Made by a program: the position numbers and the translations under genes. A stretch of DNA of 64,000 nt. Origin: Heterotrichella gracilis (lineage: Eukaryota; Sar; Xanthophyceae; Tribonematales; Xanthonemataceae). Shown in pieces: positions 50,793-64,000 of this stretch. The notes under the pieces were generated by a model, which saw only the letters and a list, made by a program, of their open reading frames with translations, was not told the origin of the DNA and searched no databases. The stretch spans positions 62,001 to 126,000 of the forward strand of contig JAULBX010032146.1 of the NCBI GenBank assembly GCA_032358255.1, written 5' to 3'. Positions within the stretch are counted from its first letter, which is position 1. Every line of letters starts with the position of its first letter.

Positions 50793-52021
50793 ATGGCGTC
50801 GAGCTTGCAAGTGACTTTCGCACTCCTGCTGGCCGCCACCATCGCCACCCCGAGCTTGGTGATGGCAGGTAGGGTACAATACGTTTTGTCAGATGCATCC
50901 GCATCAAGAACTGCAAATGCTATCTGCTTGCCTCGCGCCAGCTCCATGAAAATCCAGCTGGCCACGGGGATGCATAAACCTGACCCTGCTTCACATGCCT
51001 GCCAAGTGATCTGACTCATTGTCCTGTGTCCTGCGCAGCTATGTGCCCAGACTGGCAGAAAGTGCTCAACAGCCACAACTCCGTACGGTCCAAACACAAG
51101 TAAGACGACCTTTGGGTACTTGTGGTTCCTAGCCCCTTGTTTGTCATGCACCTCTCCCCAGGCCTGGTGTAGTCATTGGTAGTGCTTCCCTACCCATGGG
51201 GGCGCATTGCTAGCCCTCTGGATGTGCCTTGTGTGGTTTGCACGAAGTAAGAGTATATCAAATGCTTAACAGGGCATCGGCTAGCCACATGCATGTGCGC
51301 CACATGCCACCATTCCACTTGCCACCGCCACGAGCCACTGACCAACAGGTTTCACACAACCGTTTAACCAAGCTAAGTATTCATATCCCTATACCTACAG
51401 ACGTATGTGTTATTGCAGGGTGAAGAAACTGTCGTGGGATTGGAGCCTAGCGAACAAGGCCTCCTCCTGGGCGCAGCACCAGGTAAATAATGGCTGCAGG
51501 ATGGAGCACTCGCGCACCCCTAATGTTGGCGAGAACCTGGCCATAAACCCCACCGCCTATCTCAAGAACAAGCTTCAGTGCAAGTTTGGGTTTGACATGT
51601 GGGCCAACGAGGGCAAGAAGTACAAGTTCTCTGCAACACCCGCAAACGACAACGACTTTATGCAAATTGGCCACTTTACACAGGTATGCATGGGGAAGTG
51701 ATATGTCACACAAAATTTGCTAATAGTGTCTAGGGTGGGGTATTACATGCCATGTGGGTTAGGCTGTTTGACATGCCGGTTCTGTAAACAGTAAGAAACC
51801 ACTGGGCAGGTGAGTTCAATAGAAAAACAAATTCAGAACATTGCTTGTGGCCATCTGTTGATTATATCTTGTGGTCCATGCAGGTTGTGTGGAAGAGTAC
51901 CACCAAAGTGGGATGCGGTGTTGCCAAAAACAGCGGCTGCACCATCGTTGTCTGCAATTACTCCCCACCCGGAAACGTGGTGACAAACTCGGGCTTCCGT
52001 GCCAACGTCAAGCGGCCATGA
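50793..52021 (+). CDS. Secreted CAP-domain (PR-1/SCP-like) protein
   Basis: Four exons join in frame to 179 aa: 50793-50868, 51039-51099, 51419-51683, 51884-52021 (TGA). The signal peptide is MASSLQVTFALLLAATIATP. The CAP core follows: DWQKVLNSHNSVRSKHKVKK (first helix), LSWDWSLANKASSWAQHQ, CRMEHSRTPNVGENLA (the HS and GEN residues of the CAP cavity), FDMWANEG, IGHFTQVVWKSTTKVGCGVA (CAP signature with the second His) and CNYSPPGNV (CAP2-type motif). The set of cysteines fits a secreted, disulfide-bonded protein. Length is normal for a single-domain PR-1-like protein. In plants such proteins bind sterols or act in defence; here the role is inferred only as extracellular. Confidence 0.93.
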
Positions 52022-53366
52022 CAAGGGAAATCAAAATGATGGCAAGGAAGCACTGTACGGTTGTACCAGTTGCTTCCAAGCGGTGGACGTATCTGGGTGA
52101 AAGCAGTAAGGCCAGTTCGCACGTTGCCAGCCAGGGTAAAATACGCATCTAGTTATTTCAAGCAAGATATTCCAATGTTTAATTGATTTAGTTGATATTT
52201 TCTTTTGGGGTTATTTAAGTTTGCATTAAAGTTACAAGTGATATCTTATCACATGCAACCATTGCATGGCTTGCAATATATGCATCCCCTGACCACTACC
52301 TGCTTACCAATGCTTGTTAATTTATACGCTCACATTTGGTGCTGTATTGTGAAGGTTTTCAACACACCGCCCACCACAAAATAGCGGCCTGCCAATAGTC
52401 ACGTATTGGCTGCCGATTTAGTCCATGTGGCCCCGGTCGCCCTCGCCATGTCCCGTGGTGCGCATTGTATTGGGAATTGAAGAAATCGCAATGCTGGCTA
52501 AAATTGCCCCCCCTGCATATTGTAGAAGTCAGAAGTCTACTGCACAATTTCGTCGCAAGGACCTAGGGCACATTTTTTCCCCATACTGCTGTACTGCAAA
52601 TTTTCTTTTCTGTGGTTCACGTACTGCAACATTGTCAACTGCTCAGTACCTGTCTATGCTTCTCAAGCTGACACTAGTACAGAATGGGTTTAGGGTTCGG
52701 GTTATGCGGTGTGATCGGTGCCGTGGCCCATGCGTACCATGCAAGCCTTGCAAACTTTACATTGGGTAAGGGTAGCAAGTTGTAGGTTAGGCATGCCTGG
52801 TGCAAATGCCGTCTTGTCTTCCCAGGCCTTTCTTGAACTCTAGCAATTGCTGGCAATGTAATACCATTATGGCAACACACCACTGTCAGTCAATGGCTTC
52901 GGCACATGTAAAATTATGCAGCTTCGATAAAGTTTGGTTTTAGCTGGTCCTTTTGGATTCAGCTAAGGTACACCACCCTGGGAGAGAGTAGCAGAATTCA
53001 CGATGGGTTTGTGAACCATCCAGCTGTGGATCTCGACGTTGTAATGAACAAGACCCATTGGGTTCTAGTACAGCTTAACTCGACACATCTGGCCCTGTGG
53101 GCTCAGTGAGTCTCAGTGAGTTTAATCGGCTTCTTGAACACTTTGACCGTTTGCGTGTGAGGGGGCTATTGTTCCTGTCGTCACTTATGTGGTGTCTCCA
53201 TGTACTTGGTTCTGTTACAAGTAACGCCACGGTGTACCCACGTCATGACTGACTACGGTAGTCACCGGGGCAATGCATGCATATGTAAACTATAGGACAA
53301 GATGGAGCCATGTTTGTCCAGTGCAGTTGAGGGTTGAAGTTTTACAACTGGCTATAGCTTCTTAAC
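52022..53366. other. Spacer between the CAP and RecQ genes
   Basis: No gene supported. A plus-strand frame at 52425-52769 and its complement have no family features. A TGCATGCATATG word lies at about 53274. Confidence 0.5.
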
Positions 53367-61512
<8,146 letters not shown>

Positions 61513-62503
61513 GCGCATGCATATTTTTACAGTGGCGCAATTTCATGCTAAGCATACAAGCTGCCGATATAGCAGCTATTGTGACTCAGTGTCTTGACTA
61601 TTTATGATGGGTTCTCCATTCGGCCCCCTGATATGAAACCCCTCTACACGCCTTTGTGTGAAAAATATAGGGATTTTTGAGAATGGTTTTTTCAGCATGA
61701 ATTTAGATTTGGCTCACAATCATGGTGGAGACTGCAAAAGTAGTAGACTGCAGGTAGTTTTGCAATGCTTGTTACATACAGTTTCTGGCCCGTACCGGTA
61801 TGTACTGAACTATCGATGAACGGGTGCCAAGCGGCCCCGATAGAAATCCCCTTTTTCGCCTTATGCAAAAGTACACGAGTTTTTTTATAGGCGGCGGTGA
61901 AACGGCGGCATTGCATCCGCCGGACTGCATCCTCCTGTAAAACAAGTTTGCATGTACAAGGTTGCGAAGTGTTGCGAAGCCAAGTGCGAAGCCGCAATTG
62001 CCATAAACAGTCTCCTCCACATGGAACGAACGCTCCAATATGTAACTTTATGCTTGCACAAGCAATTTACATTCGAGGGACGAAATAGCCTGGAAGCCTC
62101 GGTCATTGCTTCCGATGTGAAATACCTGACACTAGTGCTCGGAGGGACGCTGCAAACAGTATATTCGCTAGTACCTCCGAGGCGGGTTGGCAAAGTTCTT
62201 AGGAGGAAGTCCTCCTGCAAGCCACCTAACGGTCTTTATTTCAAGCCTTCAACTAAGATTCGATTTAGGCCGTGGAACTGCCCGCCGGCAGCAGCGATAG
62301 CGCTACTTCAGCAGCCTGCAGTGCCCGCTGTGTAGGCTCCTGGAGATCTGATGCCACAGTGACTGTGACAGCGGCATAATGCACTCAGCAATAATTGAGC
62401 AGCTTAGCCAAGACCACAGCCACCGTGGGCCACCAAACCAGTCACCCCAGCCAATTCACAAGCACTGCCTTTGTCAATGGGCCAGCATTAGCGCACCTTA
62501 AGG
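61513..62503. other. Spacer
   Basis: No gene supported. Overlapping open frames on both strands between 61690 and 62340 show no family features or splice logic. Confidence 0.5.
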
Positions 62504-63759
62504 ATGCCAGTGCTGCAAATCATGAGGCTGAACATCTGCAGGGCTGTGCTTGTTGCTTGGTTGCATAGCAGCCTGCAGGGAGTGCATCCTGCAGCAGAAC
62601 TTGATGATGACTCACAATCCCGGGCAACAGACAGGCACCAATTTGGCTTTGAAAACAGTGATGCGGCCACCCAGGGCCGGCGCCAGCTAAGCCAGAGTGA
62701 AACGTCAGTGACACTACTTGATCAGCCGTTTGAAATAGTGGTGCTGTATGACAGGAAGTGCAATCTTTCCCTACACGCATTGCCTGCTTCAATTCAGCAG
62801 TTTGAATCCAAACAAGAGGAGTGCTACTGGCATGCTGCGCAAACGAGTGGCTGCAATGGTAGCCATCCAGAGCTGCTGGACACAGGGTGTAGGGACACAG
62901 GCTCAAGTCCTTGCAGCAACCTGGAAAAATCAGCATTATCCGGCCATTACAAGCGGACGTAAGGCTTGATCCCAGGCTCTGAGTGAAATAAAAATACCCC
63001 TTTTCATTACAGCCTTTGTGTGTAGCATGGCATGCTGTTTTCTATTATTTCCATTGAGTGCATTCCCTGGTTGCTGTGCTGGGGTCCATGCCAACAGGCG
63101 TTGCTGCGCACTCTCTTTAACCCTGTAGGGCAAACCCTGTCACTGTGTTTGGTTTTGACCTACATGCTGTGTTTGGTTTGGGATGAAATGTGGTTGTTAA
63201 CTTAATGCAGGTACATGATTGCCATCGCAAGGATTGTGCCATATTTGCGCCAACTGGGCTGGCGCAACATCATGAAACTGCCTTCGGAGCTGAAGCGCCG
63301 GCATGTCAGAAAATCCCTGGAAGCTGCTGATGTAATCATTGCTGAATATTTCGTGTACAACCAGACAATGGTATATGCACTTCAGGAGGGCTGGGATCTG
63401 TCTGGAAAATCTTGGATAATTGCGGACACAGGAGACTCGTCAACTGTCACCTACCAACCCCCAGATAGGGTATGGTATGCAGGCTGGCCATAGCCAGTGT
63501 CTTGTTGCATGCCCAACAGCACAAACCCGGGGTCTGTTCAGTTGAATGGCCATTTAACTCAGTTCAGAATTGTATCATGTCCTTGGCATCGTGAGAAAAG
63601 CTTGCCATTTTACTTCAAAATGGCCACCCTCATGGGATGAATCCATGAAATTTACCACTGGCATTGCTACAGGAATGTGGTGGACAGGCAGTCCCCAGCA
63701 TGGATAAATTTCTGGAGAGCCCAAATGTACTCGCTTTATTGCAACCTCACACACACAAG
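62504..63759 (+). CDS. Secretory-pathway protein of unknown function (5-prime part)
   Basis: Not recognised; the gene continues past the window or into unplaced exons. Three exons join in phase: 62504-62958, 63211-63469, 63673-63759. The start MPVLQIMRLNICRAVLVAWL gives a signal peptide or signal anchor. The first exon has several Cys and polar residues (EIVVLYDRKCNLSLHALPAS). The second reads YMIAIARIVPYLRQLGWRNI, then AADVIIAEYFVYNQTM and WIIADTGDSSTVTYQPPD. The third continues ECGGQAVPSMDKFLESPNVL, ending QPHTHK before GTACC. ADTGDSS and the short FLESPNV element remind me of luminal glycosyltransferase-like proteins, but this is only an impression. Later exons between 63760 and the window end were not resolved. 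Confidence 0.5.
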
Positions 63760-64000
63760 GTACCGTGAAGCTTGCAGTGTACGGTCTCTAGCAAGGAACC
63801 TACACACGTGTATGAGTAGCCTGCGCCAGCAACACCAGCCACCTCCACTCCCATGCATGGTGTCTGCATGTTGGCCAATTAATTATTTGCGATACGTGCG
63901 TCCCTTGCACATCTACCTACATGACGCTGATTTAAAATTGCGAAGTTGATATGGCTCATCGAAAAAAAAAGCCTTCCACGTCTGGTGCAGCCCATCCAAT

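Overview
The window is nuclear DNA of a flagellated green alga. Nearly every gene is cut by spliceosomal introns (GT/AG, mostly phase-consistent across exon joins). It includes a ciliary gene (CFAP99), a probable plastid-targeted LHC-like membrane protein, a GatC subunit of the organellar amidotransferase, and interspersed plant-type TTTAGGG/CCCTAAA motifs. Species cannot be read from the sequence; a chlorophyte (prasinophyte, trebouxiophyte or similar) fits best. There is no sign of bacterial operons, CRISPR, rRNA or a confident tRNA.

Layout: CFAP99 (+, 533-6277); MSH3 (+, 7249-16007; 16 exons that join in frame to 1162 aa); an acidic protein with three WCxxC repeats (-, 17663-18259); a poorly resolved P-loop gene (+, about 20100-20980); a protein-kinase-like gene (+, 22085-24210); a secreted fasciclin protein (+, 25872-28041; 322 aa); GatC (-, 29200-30306); a multipass membrane protein (+, 31128-32600; 312 aa); DDX41 (-, 35041-40553; 10 exons, 627 aa); a conserved protein of unknown function (+, 41454-42666; 250 aa); a TPR-like protein (-, 43733 to about 47865 or 48560); an LHC-superfamily protein (-, 48570-49576; 264 aa); a secreted CAP/PR-1 protein (+, 50793-52021; 179 aa); a BLM/Sgs1-type RecQ helicase with HRDC domain (+, 53367-61512; 19 exons, 1294 aa); and the start of a secretory protein that runs off the window (+, from 62504).

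Three of these (MSH3, RecQ, DDX41) act on DNA or RNA structure: MSH3 in repair of insertion/deletion loops, RecQ in recombination-intermediate processing, DDX41 in splicing and nucleic-acid handling. They are not an operon and no joint system is implied by position alone.

The most unusual signal is structural. In CFAP99, MSH3 and DDX41, many introns carry decayed tandem copies of the neighbouring exon edge (here called exon echoes), at roughly fifteen places. The best case is the last DDX41 intron, where the exon 3-prime end plus the start of the intron is repeated about five times with CCCTAAA-type telomere motif in each unit. I found no such echoes in the RecQ, fasciclin, GatC, CAP or membrane-protein genes. 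Several perfect or near-perfect fold-back palindromes also sit in introns and spacers. Three apparent one-base homopolymer frameshifts in otherwise good coding sequence look more like assembly errors than biology.
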